The notes beneath the pieces are model-generated. The model ran no database searches. It had not been told where the DNA came from and was given only the letters and a program-made list of their open reading frames with translations. A stretch of DNA of 8,137 nt from NCBI GenBank assembly GCA_030646655.1, contig JAUSLB010000012.1, forward strand, positions 1-8,137, in the 5' to 3' direction. The position numbers and the translations under genes are program-made. The DNA is from Deltaproteobacteria bacterium (GTDB lineage: Bacteria > Desulfobacterota > GWC2-55-46). Shown piece after piece: positions 1-6,229 of the stretch (position 1 is the stretch's first letter; each line of letters begins with the position of its first letter).

Positions 1-2171
1 CTTTCGACCGTTATCCAGCCGCCGTGCTGTTTTACTATCCCATAGACGACCGACAGGCCGAACCCCAAGCCCTTTCCGGGCTCTTTAGTCGTAAAGAAGG
101 GCTCGAAGATGCGCGCCACGAACTCTTTTTTTATGCCCATGCCGGTATCTGAGACGATGAGCTTCACCGCCTCGCCCGGCCGCGCGTCGGTTATTTTTTT
201 TGCGTCCTCCTCGCTTAAGACCGCGTTCTCAGTCCTTATGGTGAGCTTGCCTCCCTGCGGCATCGCGTCTTTGGCGTTCAGGGCCAGGTTCATTATGATC
301 TGCTCGATATTGCCGATATCGGCCCTGACGCTCCAGAGGCCGGGGGCAAGCCCGGTCGATATCGTTATCTCCTCTCCGATAAGGCGGCTTATCATCACAA
401 GGAGGTCCTCTATGACCTTATTGATATTGAGCGGCACGAGCTCGAACGGCTGGCCCTTGCTGAAAAGGAGGAGCTGCCTTGTCAGTTTTGACGCGAGCAT
501 GACGGATAAGATTATGCCGTTGAGCCTTCCGTAGAGCGGGTCTGATTTGTCGACCCCCTCGATAGCAAGCTCAGCGTTGCCCCTTATCGCCGTAAGGATA
601 TTATTAAAGTCGTGGGCTATGCCGCCGGCGAATTTCCCTATGGCCTCCATCTTCTGCGACTGTGTAAGCTGCGCCTGTATAAGCTCCCTTTCCCTCTCGG
701 CCTCCTTCCTCTCGGTTATGTCGCGTATCATGCCTGTAAAGTTTACCGCCCCGGCCACGGTAAAGCTGTTTAGCACGAGCTCTATGGGGAACTCCTCCCC
801 GTTTTTCCTTAATGCCTCGAACTCAAGGACCTTCCCCTGAATGGCGCTTATCCCGGTCTCGAGGAAGGACTTAAGCCCTATAGAGTGGCGCCCCCCGTAT
901 CTTTCGGGCATGAGGTGTATTACCTTTAAGCCCAACATCTCGCCACTTGAGTACCCGAATATCCTCTCGGCGCTGGGGTTACAGTCTATGATCCTGTCTT
1001 CCGCGTCAGCCACTATTATGGCGTCAAAAGCGGTATTGTGTATCTGGCGGTACCTCCGCTCGCTCTCTTTTAGCGCCCTCTCGGTCTTTTTCCTCTCTGT
1101 TATGTCCTCGCCCGAGCTTAAGACCCCTATAATCCTGCCGTCCTCCTTAAGGATTGAATTGTGCCATAGTATGATGTTCTCTCCGTCGTATCTCGTAACT
1201 ACCGGGTTCTCGTAGTAGCCTACGGCCTCTTCCTCCCCGGCCATGAGCCTTAAAAAGACCGTCCTTACCTCTTCCCTTATCCTTTGAGGGATGAAGCCCT
1301 CGAACCAGTCCTTGCCGACAATCTCACCCTCGTCGTACCCGAGGACCTCAGAGCCTCTCCTGTTTATTAGCGCCACCTTCCCGTCTTTATCGAGGACGAG
1401 GACGATAACAGCCGCGACCTCAAGGTATTTGCGCAGTTTCTCCTTCTCCCCCGTCAGGTCCGCCTCGGCGCTCCTGCGCTCATTCACCAGAAGTATCAGC
1501 GGGCGGAAGAGGAAGAGGTAAAGGACGGGCAAGAGCATCAGGATAAGGAGCGTTGAATCGAGGAGGGCGTGGAGTATGGGCTTTTCGGACACCAGCGGGA
1601 AATAGATGAACGCGAACATTACGGCGGTCTCGGCCACGAATATGGAGAGGGCCGTTATAATAAGTATCCTTACAGGGGACTCGTACGGCTCGACCCCCCT
1701 CTTTCCCGCAAGGCGGACCGCAGGGCGGAAGATGATGAAGTAGAGGACAGGCAGAAGCATCATTAACAGAAGCACGGGGTCGATTATGGGTTTGAGCCAC
1801 TCCGGGGGGGAGAGGAGGGACAGTATGACCATAACAATGCTTTCAGCCACGAAGATCGATACCGCGGAGCCCGCAAGCACAAGGGTAGCGAACCTGTAAG
1901 GCCTCTCGCCTTTTTCCTCCATCAGGCCGGATAAGGGCCGGAAGAGGAAGTAATAGAGTATGGGGGAGAGGAGCAATACTAAAAGTGCGGGGTCAAGTAT
2001 AGGCTTTATCCACTCAGGGGGCGAGAGGAAATACATGATCACCATCACGAGGGCCTCGGCTATGAATATCGAGCCCGCCATCGTGGCAAATATCCCTGAG
2101 GGTGAGCGGAACGGCCTCATCCCGGCTACCGTCTTGCCAAGCTCCCCTTTGTTTTTCCCCTTTCCGTCCAT
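1..2171 (-). CDS. Membrane PAS-PAS sensor histidine kinase, 3' end cut by window edge
   Basis: Membrane histidine kinase of a two-component system, expected to autophosphorylate on His and pass phosphate to a response regulator. The ATG at 2171 follows an AAAGG-type ribosome site; 723 codons lie in the window and the frame runs off the left edge. Residues 20-233 are three tandem two-helix membrane units (separate entry). A short coiled linker leads to PAS 1 (about 248-357, ending GEDITERKK) and PAS 2 (about 370-485, ending RDITERKEAE). The dimerisation H-box is FAGGIAHDFNNIL with phospho-acceptor His520. The ATPase domain shows the N-box NLALNAKDAMPQGG (from Asn628), G1 DTGMGI (Asp675), EPFFTTK, and G2 GKGLGFGLSVVYGIV (from 699). 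No catalytic residue is missing. The HDFNN/VVYGIV subtype often carries a C-terminal receiver domain, which would lie outside the window, so hybrid status is inference. The signal sensed is unknown. The gene is divergent from the cytochrome gene. Confidence 0.95.
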   Translation of the reverse strand, partial: MDGKGKNKGELGKTVAGMRPFRSPSGIFATMAGSIFIAEALVMVIMYFLSPPEWIKPILDPALLVLLLSPILYYFLFRPLSGLMEEKGERPYRFATLVLAGSAVSIFVAESIVMVILSLLSPPEWLKPIIDPVLLLMMLLPVLYFIIFRPAVRLAGKRGVEPYESPVRILIITALSIFVAETAVMFAFIYFPLVSEKPILHALLDSTLLILMLLPVLYLFLFRPLILLVNERRSAEADLTGEKEKLRKYLEVAAVIVLVLDKDGKVALINRRGSEVLGYDEGEIVGKDWFEGFIPQRIREEVRTVFLRLMAGEEEAVGYYENPVVTRYDGENIILWHNSILKEDGRIIGVLSSGEDITERKKTERALKESERRYRQIHNTAFDAIIVADAEDRIIDCNPSAERIFGYSSGEMLGLKVIHLMPERYGGRHSIGLKSFLETGISAIQGKVLEFEALRKNGEEFPIELVLNSFTVAGAVNFTGMIRDITERKEAERERELIQAQLTQSQKMEAIGKFAGGIAHDFNNILTAIRGNAELAIEGVDKSDPLYGRLNGIILSVMLASKLTRQLLLFSKGQPFELVPLNINKVIEDLLVMISRLIGEEITISTGLAPGLWSVRADIGNIEQIIMNLALNAKDAMPQGGKLTIRTENAVLSEEDAKKITDARPGEAVKLIVSDTGMGIKKEFVARIFEPFFTTKEPGKGLGFGLSVVYGIVKQHGGWITVE
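1473..2114 (-). repeat. Three tandem 71-residue two-helix membrane units in the kinase N-terminus
   Basis: Residues 20-90, 91-161 and 162-233 of the kinase align as three copies of one module. Each starts P-[FY], then helix 1 with SIF[IV]AE..VM, a PPEW.KPI-type loop followed by D, and helix 2 with LLP[VI]LY..[FI][FIL]FRP. The Pro at the unit start (20/91/162), SIF (34/105/176) and the Glu (39/110/181) recur at exactly 71 residues; the third unit has three extra residues in its loop. Six membrane helices result. Single copies of a similar two-helix segment are familiar at the start of many sensor kinases; three in tandem look like internal duplication. The DNA copies have diverged, so this is not a recent repeat. 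Confidence 0.85.
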
Positions 2172-2213
2172 CTAAGCCTTTCTTATAAGTATACGCCTGA
2201 AATCCCTATTTGA

Positions 2214-2243
2214 ATTATACACTAAATTAATATGGGGCCGTAA
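2214..2243 (-). promoter_or_regulatory. Candidate sigma-70 promoter of the kinase gene
   Basis: On the minus strand a perfect TATAAT (2214-2219) lies 42 bases before the kinase ATG. A -35 is weak (TTACGG at 2238-2243 with an 18-base spacer), so the call rests on the -10 box and position. It is divergent from, and about 50 bp away from, the cytochrome promoter. Confidence 0.4.
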
Positions 2244-2272
2244 GGTATATGTCTCAGGGTCTGCTTCTTCAC

Positions 2273-2301
2273 TTGACACATTTCAATTGTTTATGTAAAG
2301 T
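2273..2301 (+). promoter_or_regulatory. Candidate sigma-70 promoter of the cytochrome gene
   Basis: A perfect -35 TTGACA (2273-2278) is followed after 17 bases by TAAAGT (2296-2301, four of six matches to TATAAT). Transcription would start near 2308, giving a leader of about 22 bases that contains the strong ribosome site GAGGAGGG (2318-2325) four bases before the ATG. Confidence 0.55.
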
Positions 2302-2329
2302 CAGAAAAAGTTTAAAAGAGGAGGGTTAG

Positions 2330-3094
2330 ATGAAGAGATTTGCCTTTTTGCTTCCTTTGCTCATGCTCCTTCCTTCAAATGCGCTCGGCTACCCTAACGG
2401 CACGCCTTTTTATGTGACGGATACGTCGCCCTTTTGCGCCTCCTGCCACTCGGCTGTAAAAGCGGAATACATGCCCGAGTTCCCGGCGGAAGCCGCGAAT
2501 AAGGAGCTGCCTGAGAATAAGCACTATGCTCTTGTGCGCATGAGCGCCCCGCCCTCTCCATATTTGGAGCTTACTGACGAGCAGAAAGGGAAGATTATCA
2601 ACGACGCCAAGCTCATCGATTCGAACTCTACGGTATCTGTAAGCGGACCCCGGAGGGTCAAGGCAGGCGGCGAGGTAAAGATTATCGTCAAAGCCAAAGG
2701 CGGCAACGGCCCTGTTATAGGCGTTATGCTCGTTGACAGGGCGTTAAGGTTCCAGTCCCGGCCCATAGCATCTGAGGGATGGACGATAGCCGGCGAGCCC
2801 GAGGTAAAAGGGCAGGACGGGAAGGCCCAGAAGACCTGGCTTGAGCGGAGGATAAAGGGCCTGCCGAGGAACCTTAATTTCATTCTCATCGAGAACCAGA
2901 GGTTCGACCCGGAAAAGAATATTTATCCCGAAGGCGTTGTTACCTATACGGTAAAGGCGCCTCAATCGCCGGGCTCTTACAGCCTTGCCGCGGCCTTCCT
3001 CTACGGGACTGAGAATGCTGACAAGGCGGGCTTTTTCCAGAGGCCGTCGGGCAGGATACTTTTTTCGGAAGAGATAAAGGTGCAGGTGGAATAG
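2330..3094 (+). CDS. Secreted monohaem c-type cytochrome with beta-rich C-terminal domain
   Basis: The 254-residue product begins with a Sec signal peptide (KR, then a Leu-rich core at 5-15; likely cleavage after ALG, residue 20), so it should act in the periplasm or outside the cell. One haem-binding motif, CASCH (Cys36, Cys39, His40), follows directly. These are the only two cysteines, and His65 is the only other histidine, which makes it a candidate distal haem ligand if it is not a Met. From about residue 100 to the end the sequence alternates in beta-strand fashion (VSVSG..RVKAGGEVKIIVKA at the start, EEIKVQVE at the end) and resembles an immunoglobulin-like or reeler-like sandwich. An electron-transfer role is inferred from the haem motif; I do not recognise the family or its partner. 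The ATG is well placed behind GAGGAGGG. No operon partner is seen: the upstream gene is divergent and the downstream gene convergent. Confidence 0.85.
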   Translation: MKRFAFLLPLLMLLPSNALGYPNGTPFYVTDTSPFCASCHSAVKAEYMPEFPAEAANKELPENKHYALVRMSAPPSPYLELTDEQKGKIINDAKLIDSNSTVSVSGPRRVKAGGEVKIIVKAKGGNGPVIGVMLVDRALRFQSRPIASEGWTIAGEPEVKGQDGKAQKTWLERRIKGLPRNLNFILIENQRFDPEKNIYPEGVVTYTVKAPQSPGSYSLAAAFLYGTENADKAGFFQRPSGRILFSEEIKVQVE

Positions 3095-3106
3095 GAATTG
3101 AACTAG

Positions 3107-3238
3107 CAGGCTGCTGAAAAAGTCCATCTGCTTCGTTGGCATCAAAGCTCGTCATTGCGGCGTATACACAAAATACGCCTCATTCCTCGCTCCTCTATTT
3201 CATCGGGGCCTCGCATCTGGAGCTTTTTTAGCAGCCTG
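3107..3238. repeat. 132-bp palindromic MITE/REP-like element
   Basis: Terminal inverted repeats: CAGGCTGCTGAAAAAG at 3107-3122 and CTTTTTTAGCAGCCTG at 3223-3238 (15 of 16 pair). The pairing continues inwards with a few mismatches (TCCATCTGC against GCATCTGGA). A central hairpin GGCGTAT/ATACGCC (3159-3165, 3173-3179) sits near the middle, so the whole element can fold as one long imperfect hairpin. It has no coding capacity and begins 12 bases after the cytochrome stop codon. Its termini match other short hairpins in this window (about 3273, 3454 and 6694). Confidence 0.75.
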
Positions 3239-3272
3239 AACAAATTTTGAGTTTTTCCGCAAACTGTTAGAT

Positions 3273-3290
3273 GGCTGTTGAAAAACAGCC
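3273..3290. repeat. Short hairpin related to the 132-bp element ends
   Basis: GGCTGTT, a GAAA loop, then AACAGCC: a perfect 7-bp stem with a GNRA tetraloop. Flanks GTTAGAT (3266-3272) and TGCTAAGG (3291-3298) resemble the outer ends of the neighbouring 132-bp element, so it looks like a minimal or internally deleted member of that family. Confidence 0.55.
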
Positions 3291-3344
3291 TGCTAAGGCA
3301 ATCCTGATAGACGGCTGATACGCCTTTTAAGGAGGGCCAGAAAT

Positions 3345-3381
3345 AAAAAAGGCCCCCACTCCCTTGGGAGTGGGGGCCTTT
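3345..3381. terminator. Strong bidirectional rho-independent terminator
   Basis: A perfect stem of GGCCCCCACTCC (3351-3362) and GGAGTGGGGGCC (3367-3378) has the four-base loop CTTG. It is flanked by six A on the left and TTT on the right, so it gives a six-U tail on the minus strand (end of the chemotaxis gene) and a weaker tail on the plus strand (end of the cytochrome gene). It suits its place between convergent genes. Confidence 0.9.
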
Positions 3382-3453
3382 AACATCTATAGCCTGTCAG
3401 GTTGCGGGCAATTTGTAAGGATTTGGACGGAGGCAGCCCGGCCAAATCGCGGT

Positions 3454-3480
3454 TGAAAAAGTCCGGGACGGACTTTTTCA
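3454..3480. terminator. Palindromic terminator-like hairpin at the chemotaxis gene end
   Basis: TGAAAAAGTCC (3454-3464) and GGACTTTTTCA (3470-3480) are perfect inverted repeats around GGGAC. On either strand a GC-containing stem is followed by five U, so it can stop transcription both ways. It lies 9 bases past the chemotaxis gene stop codon (3489-3491). The continuation CAGCGTCCTGTTAG runs into that stop and matches the copy at 6720-6733, so this is also a repeat-family member. Confidence 0.75.
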
Positions 3481-3488
3481 GCGTCCTG

Positions 3489-5537
3489 TTAGACCCTGAA
3501 CCTCCGTATGGTTTCCTGAAGCCCCTTTGAGAGCTGCGCCAGAACGGAAGCGGAGCCCGTTATCTGCTCTGTGGCGGCGGAGCTGTCCTTCGACACCGAC
3601 GCCACAGCCCCTATGTCCATGCTTATCTGCTCTGAGACGTTGGAAAGCTGGTTTGTGGCCGTGGCTATCTGCTCGACCATCGAATGGAGGTTCTTTACGC
3701 TGTCCACGATGTCATGGAGCGCTTTTCCGGCCTGCGACGAGAACTGCACCCCGTCGCTGACCTTCTTTCTGCCTTCATCCATCGACACTATGGCGGCCTG
3801 AACCTCGTCCTGAATCGATTTGATCATGTTGTTTATCTGCAATGTCGATTTCGCCGTCCTCTCGGAGAGGTTCCTTACCTCGTCGGCGACCACGGCGAAG
3901 CCGCGGCCCTGATCCCCGGCCCTGGCGGCCTCTATCGCGGCGTTAAGGGCAAGGAGGTTAGTCTGCTCGGCTATCTCATTAATGACGCCCACGATCTTGC
4001 CGATCTGCTGGGAGCGCTCGCCGAGGGACTCCACCCTCTTGGCGAGCCCATGCACCATCTCGGAAATCGCCTGCACTTCCTTTATGGACCTCTCTACTAT
4101 ATGCTCGCCCTGCTGAGCGAGGTTAGTAGTCTTGGTGGCCGTAGAGGCGATCTCGGAGGTGTTCCTCGCTATCTCGATTATAGTGTGGGACATCTCCTCG
4201 GAGGATGTGGCTATCAGGGTAGCCCTGTTTGCCTGCTCGCCTATGCCCTTAGACATGTGCTCGGAGCCCTTTTTTATCTCGCCGCTCGCCTCAGTCACCT
4301 TGTCGGCGGCATCCTCCACATCTGTCACCATCTCCTTCAATTTCCCTACCATGTTCTTCATGGCGGCGTGGAGGTGGGATATCTCGTCCTTTGACTTTAT
4401 ATCAGGAAGATCAACGCTTAAGTCCCCGTCAGCGACCTTCTTTGTGGCTTCTGTTATAAGGAGAAGCGGCTTTGTTATCCTGTCTGAAGCCACTAATATC
4501 ACGACGACCGCGGTAGCGAGCGTCATAAAGACCGTAAGGAAGATGGTCTTTTTTATCTTAACGAGGGAGGTTTTCCCCTCAAGCAGCTCGGAGTATGATT
4601 TAATCTGCGCAACGGACCAGTTGAAGGTGGAAAGGGGCTTATAGACTATGTAGTGCGTCTCCCCGTTCATCTCAAAGGTGCCGTGGCCTGATTTGCCGGC
4701 CTTCATCTCGCTTATTATCCCTTTGAAGGCCTCGTCGGGGGAGATGGTGTTAATGGAAGGGAGGTAGTCCTTGAGGGACTGCTCGTCTTCCACTGACTGA
4801 CCGCTCTTTAGGTTGATGTCTACGGCCTTTTTGCTGTCAGCGACTACCATGCCGAGCGGGTCGAGGACGAAAGTCCTTCCGACAGCGTTCTTGGCGACTA
4901 TCTCCTGAAAGTAGGATATAGGGATCTCAAAATGGTAAAAGCCCGGCTTTGTCCCGTCATCCAGGACTACGGGCGAGGTGTAGGAGAAGACCCACTTCTT
5001 GGCGTCAGCGGACATATAGGGGTACTCGACATGGAACTCTCCCTTATTGAGCTTGAAGGACGGCTCAAAGAAGGGCGCCTCGTTTTCCTCGCTCGAGAAG
5101 TCGTCTTCGGGGGCGATCTGCCTTAGGGTTATCCTCGAGTGCTCCTGGCCTGTCCTGTCTATTACGCAGGTCTCTTCCACAGGGAACTTGCTCTGGACAA
5201 AGAGCGTCCAGTCGTCGATCTTGCTCTTAAGCCTCTTCTGCTCAGGGCTGAACTGTATCACCTTCTTTGAGTTGTAACGGTTCCCGCTCCGTGTTTCCCT
5301 TAGCGCGAAGTATTCCTTGAAAACAGGGTAATGGAGCGCGAAGACGAGCTCGCTGCCCGCTTTCTCGTGGAAGGCTGATATCTGGTTTGAGACCTGCTCG
5401 ATCTCGTTCTCCATGGACTTTATCGCGTTCCCGACTACGGCGGTCTCGGTCGTCTTAAAGTTAATGTAGCTGTTCACGCTCAGGCCCACGAGTATCAGGA
5501 TCACGAAAATCAAGAGGAATTTATGCTTAATCTTCAC
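3489..5537 (-). CDS. Methyl-accepting chemotaxis protein, periplasmic Cache-like sensor
   Basis: A 682-residue transmembrane chemoreceptor expected to sense a ligand outside the membrane and control CheA/CheW in the cytoplasm. TM1 is at about 7-23 ([15 protein letters not shown]). The periplasmic domain, about 30-325, resembles a double Cache fold ([20 protein letters not shown] and [16 protein letters not shown] are typical strands). TM2 is about 332-350, then HAMP (about 353-405, [20 protein letters not shown]). The signalling hairpin tip is well conserved near 521-560 ([21 protein letters not shown], then [18 protein letters not shown]). About 20 heptads follow the tip, which would fit a 40H-class receptor (inference). 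The protein ends RRFRV with no NWETF-like CheR/CheB tether. The start codon is GTG, supported by AAAGGAGG nine bases upstream. No che genes are adjacent. A sigma-54 promoter, a terminator hairpin and a repeat lie upstream. The ligand is unknown. Confidence 0.95.
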   Translation of the reverse strand: MKIKHKFLLIFVILILVGLSVNSYINFKTTETAVVGNAIKSMENEIEQVSNQISAFHEKAGSELVFALHYPVFKEYFALRETRSGNRYNSKKVIQFSPEQKRLKSKIDDWTLFVQSKFPVEETCVIDRTGQEHSRITLRQIAPEDDFSSEENEAPFFEPSFKLNKGEFHVEYPYMSADAKKWVFSYTSPVVLDDGTKPGFYHFEIPISYFQEIVAKNAVGRTFVLDPLGMVVADSKKAVDINLKSGQSVEDEQSLKDYLPSINTISPDEAFKGIISEMKAGKSGHGTFEMNGETHYIVYKPLSTFNWSVAQIKSYSELLEGKTSLVKIKKTIFLTVFMTLATAVVVILVASDRITKPLLLITEATKKVADGDLSVDLPDIKSKDEISHLHAAMKNMVGKLKEMVTDVEDAADKVTEASGEIKKGSEHMSKGIGEQANRATLIATSSEEMSHTIIEIARNTSEIASTATKTTNLAQQGEHIVERSIKEVQAISEMVHGLAKRVESLGERSQQIGKIVGVINEIAEQTNLLALNAAIEAARAGDQGRGFAVVADEVRNLSERTAKSTLQINNMIKSIQDEVQAAIVSMDEGRKKVSDGVQFSSQAGKALHDIVDSVKNLHSMVEQIATATNQLSNVSEQISMDIGAVASVSKDSSAATEQITGSASVLAQLSKGLQETIRRFRV

Positions 5538-5546
5538 GGCTAAGAT

Positions 5547-5554
5547 CCTCCTTT
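5547..5554 (-). promoter_or_regulatory. Ribosome binding site fixing the GTG start of the chemotaxis gene
   Basis: Minus-strand AAAGGAGG with nine bases to the GTG at 5537. No ATG at a suitable distance competes, and the GTG gives a normal basic N-terminus just before TM1, so the non-ATG start is well supported. Confidence 0.8.
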
Positions 5555-5566
5555 TTTAATCAGGCT

Positions 5567-5680
5567 TTTAATCGGGTGCCCGGCGCAGTCCCGCCCTTTT
5601 AAGGGCGGGTCAAAGCCGAGCTATATAAAAGGCAATTACCTTGCCGACAATCCCCGCCATTTATGGCGGGGTAATTGAAT
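5567..5680. repeat. 114-bp twin-hairpin repeat, copy 1
   Basis: Matches copy 2 (6017-6130) at 110 of 114 positions; differences are at 5580, 5586, 5588 and 5632. It holds two hairpins. The first is CCCGCCC/GGGCGGG (5590-5596, 5603-5609) inside an outer arm GCCCGGC/GCCGAGC with one mismatch. The second is CCCCGCCAT/ATGGCGGGG (5652-5671) inside CAATTA/TAATTG. A spacer with TATATA joins them. It lies about 30 bp upstream of the chemotaxis gene start. There are no terminal inverted repeats like those of a classical MITE, so a REP/BIME-type element is the nearest analogy. Confidence 0.85.
5622..5650 (-). promoter_or_regulatory. Possible sigma-70 promoter carried inside repeat copy 1
   Basis: On the minus strand TTGTCG (5645-5650) and TATATA (5622-5627) are 17 bases apart, each with four of six matches to consensus. 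The promoter would point at the chemotaxis gene about 85 bases away. The -35 lies within the foot of one hairpin and the -10 in the spacer. The match is modest and could be chance. Confidence 0.3.
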
Positions 5681-5700
5681 AGCCCATGAATCTTTTAGAC

Positions 5701-5726
5701 AAAAAAGGGCGGCATCGCTGTCCGCC
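5701..5726 (-). terminator. Minus-strand rho-independent terminator upstream of the chemotaxis gene
   Basis: Read on the minus strand: GGCGG, bulged A, CA, loop GCGA (a GNRA tetraloop), TG, CCGCC, one C, then six T. It points towards the chemotaxis gene but stands about 165 bases before its start, downstream of the sigma-54 promoter at 5799-5814. It would therefore end or attenuate transcripts from that promoter. Confidence 0.55.
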
Positions 5727-5788
5727 GGCCTTCTTCCGGTTCATTTCAATTTCAAATACCTCTTCGGAAGAATAACCCAAACATTTAG
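5701..5788 (-). ncRNA. Candidate ~88-nt sigma-54-dependent small RNA or attenuated leader
   Basis: Defined only by a consensus sigma-54 promoter whose start would be near 5788 and the hairpin-plus-T6 terminator ending near 5701. A 27-codon frame starting at 5744 has no well-spaced ribosome site and runs on into the repeat, so a non-coding product is preferred. It resembles no RNA family I know. If the terminator is leaky, the same RNA would extend into the chemotaxis gene as a 251-base leader. Confidence 0.3.
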
Positions 5789-5798
5789 TAAAAAATAA

Positions 5799-5814
5799 AG
5801 CAAGATATATGCCA
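5799..5814 (-). promoter_or_regulatory. Sigma-54 (RpoN) promoter facing the chemotaxis gene
   Basis: The minus-strand sequence TGGCATATATCTTGCT fits the -24/-12 consensus TGGCAYRNNNNTTGCW at every specified position, with the required ten bases between GG and GC. Such promoters need an activator ATPase bound upstream; no activator site could be recognised. RpoN often controls motility and chemotaxis genes, which fits the downstream receptor 262 bases away. Confidence 0.7.
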
Positions 5815-5988
5815 GAGCGCCTATTGGATGATGAGGCGGGCCGAAAAAGCCCGGCAACCCATTGAATTAAAAGCGGTTTTTTTTAAGTCCCGGTTTATGG
5901 TAAACTTAAGCCGATATCCGGAGTCTGCCTGATGGATGCAGGGCCTTTGACGCTTTATGAATGCGTTTCTATTTTTAAATAACGCAGT

Positions 5989-6017
5989 TTGACAACGCAT
6001 GGCTCAGGGGATATCCT
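5989..6017 (+). promoter_or_regulatory. Sigma-70 promoter of the small lipoprotein gene
   Basis: TTGACA (5989-5994, perfect), a 17-base spacer, then TATCCT (6012-6017, four of six). Transcription would start near 6024, so almost all of repeat copy 2 would be in the ~205-base 5' leader of the lipoprotein mRNA. The hexamer AACGCA occurs on both sides of the -35 (5981-5986, 5994-5999), with an inverted copy at 5962-5967, a possible operator. Confidence 0.5.
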
Positions 6018-6130
6018 TTAATCGGGTGCTCGGCGGAATCCCGCCCTTTTAAGGGCGGGTCAAAGCCGAGCTATATAAAAGACAATTACCTTGCCGACAA
6101 TCCCCGCCATTTATGGCGGGGTAATTGAAT
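6017..6130. repeat. 114-bp twin-hairpin repeat, copy 2
   Basis: Second copy in the same orientation, exactly 450 bp after copy 1. Here the outer arm of the first hairpin pairs perfectly (GCTCGGC 6028-6034 with GCCGAGC 6065-6071), where copy 1 has one mismatch. It ends 99 bases before the lipoprotein ATG and would be transcribed in that gene's leader if the 5989 promoter is used. Confidence 0.85.
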
Positions 6131-6229
6131 TTAAAAGACCCCCCCTATATTTAAAAGACGCGGGCAGGAAGCACCTCAAGTAATATTAGCCGAAAGCCGT
6201 TTGTAAAATAAATCCAAGAGGAGGCAAAA

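Noticed and set aside
109..2175. Several plus-strand open frames over the left part of the window.
   Set aside because: They are antisense to the kinase, whose H, N, G1 and G2 boxes read cleanly on the minus strand across the whole stretch.
3104..3300. CRISPR-like array, because several short related palindromes occur close together.
   Set aside because: Spacing and lengths are irregular, the units are inverted relative to each other, and there are no unique spacers of constant length or cas genes.
3684..4394. 236-codon plus-strand open frame opposite the chemotaxis gene.
   Set aside because: It is antisense to a highly conserved signalling domain and is explained by that gene's codon bias; there is no ribosome site or recognisable protein.
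5661..5744. 27-codon minus-strand frame (MNRKKAGG...) in the chemotaxis leader.
   Set aside because: Its nearest ribosome-like site is about 14 bases away, it spans the terminator hairpin, and it ends inside the repeat, so translation is unlikely.
5818..5884. Possible SAM-type riboswitch: GCCCGGCAACC at 5849-5859, paired helices upstream and a T8 run at 5877-5884.
   Set aside because: Only the GCCCGGCAACC core resembles the SAM-I class. The upstream kink-turn and GAGGGA-like elements are missing, no stem precedes the T run, and the downstream gene is a lipoprotein, not a methionine or SAM gene.
5885..5915. Hairpin near TTAAG...GTTTA-TGG-TAAAC...TTAA in the divergent region.
   Set aside because: The stems are short, AT-rich and compete with each other; there is no T run or link to a gene, so it is not distinguishable from chance.
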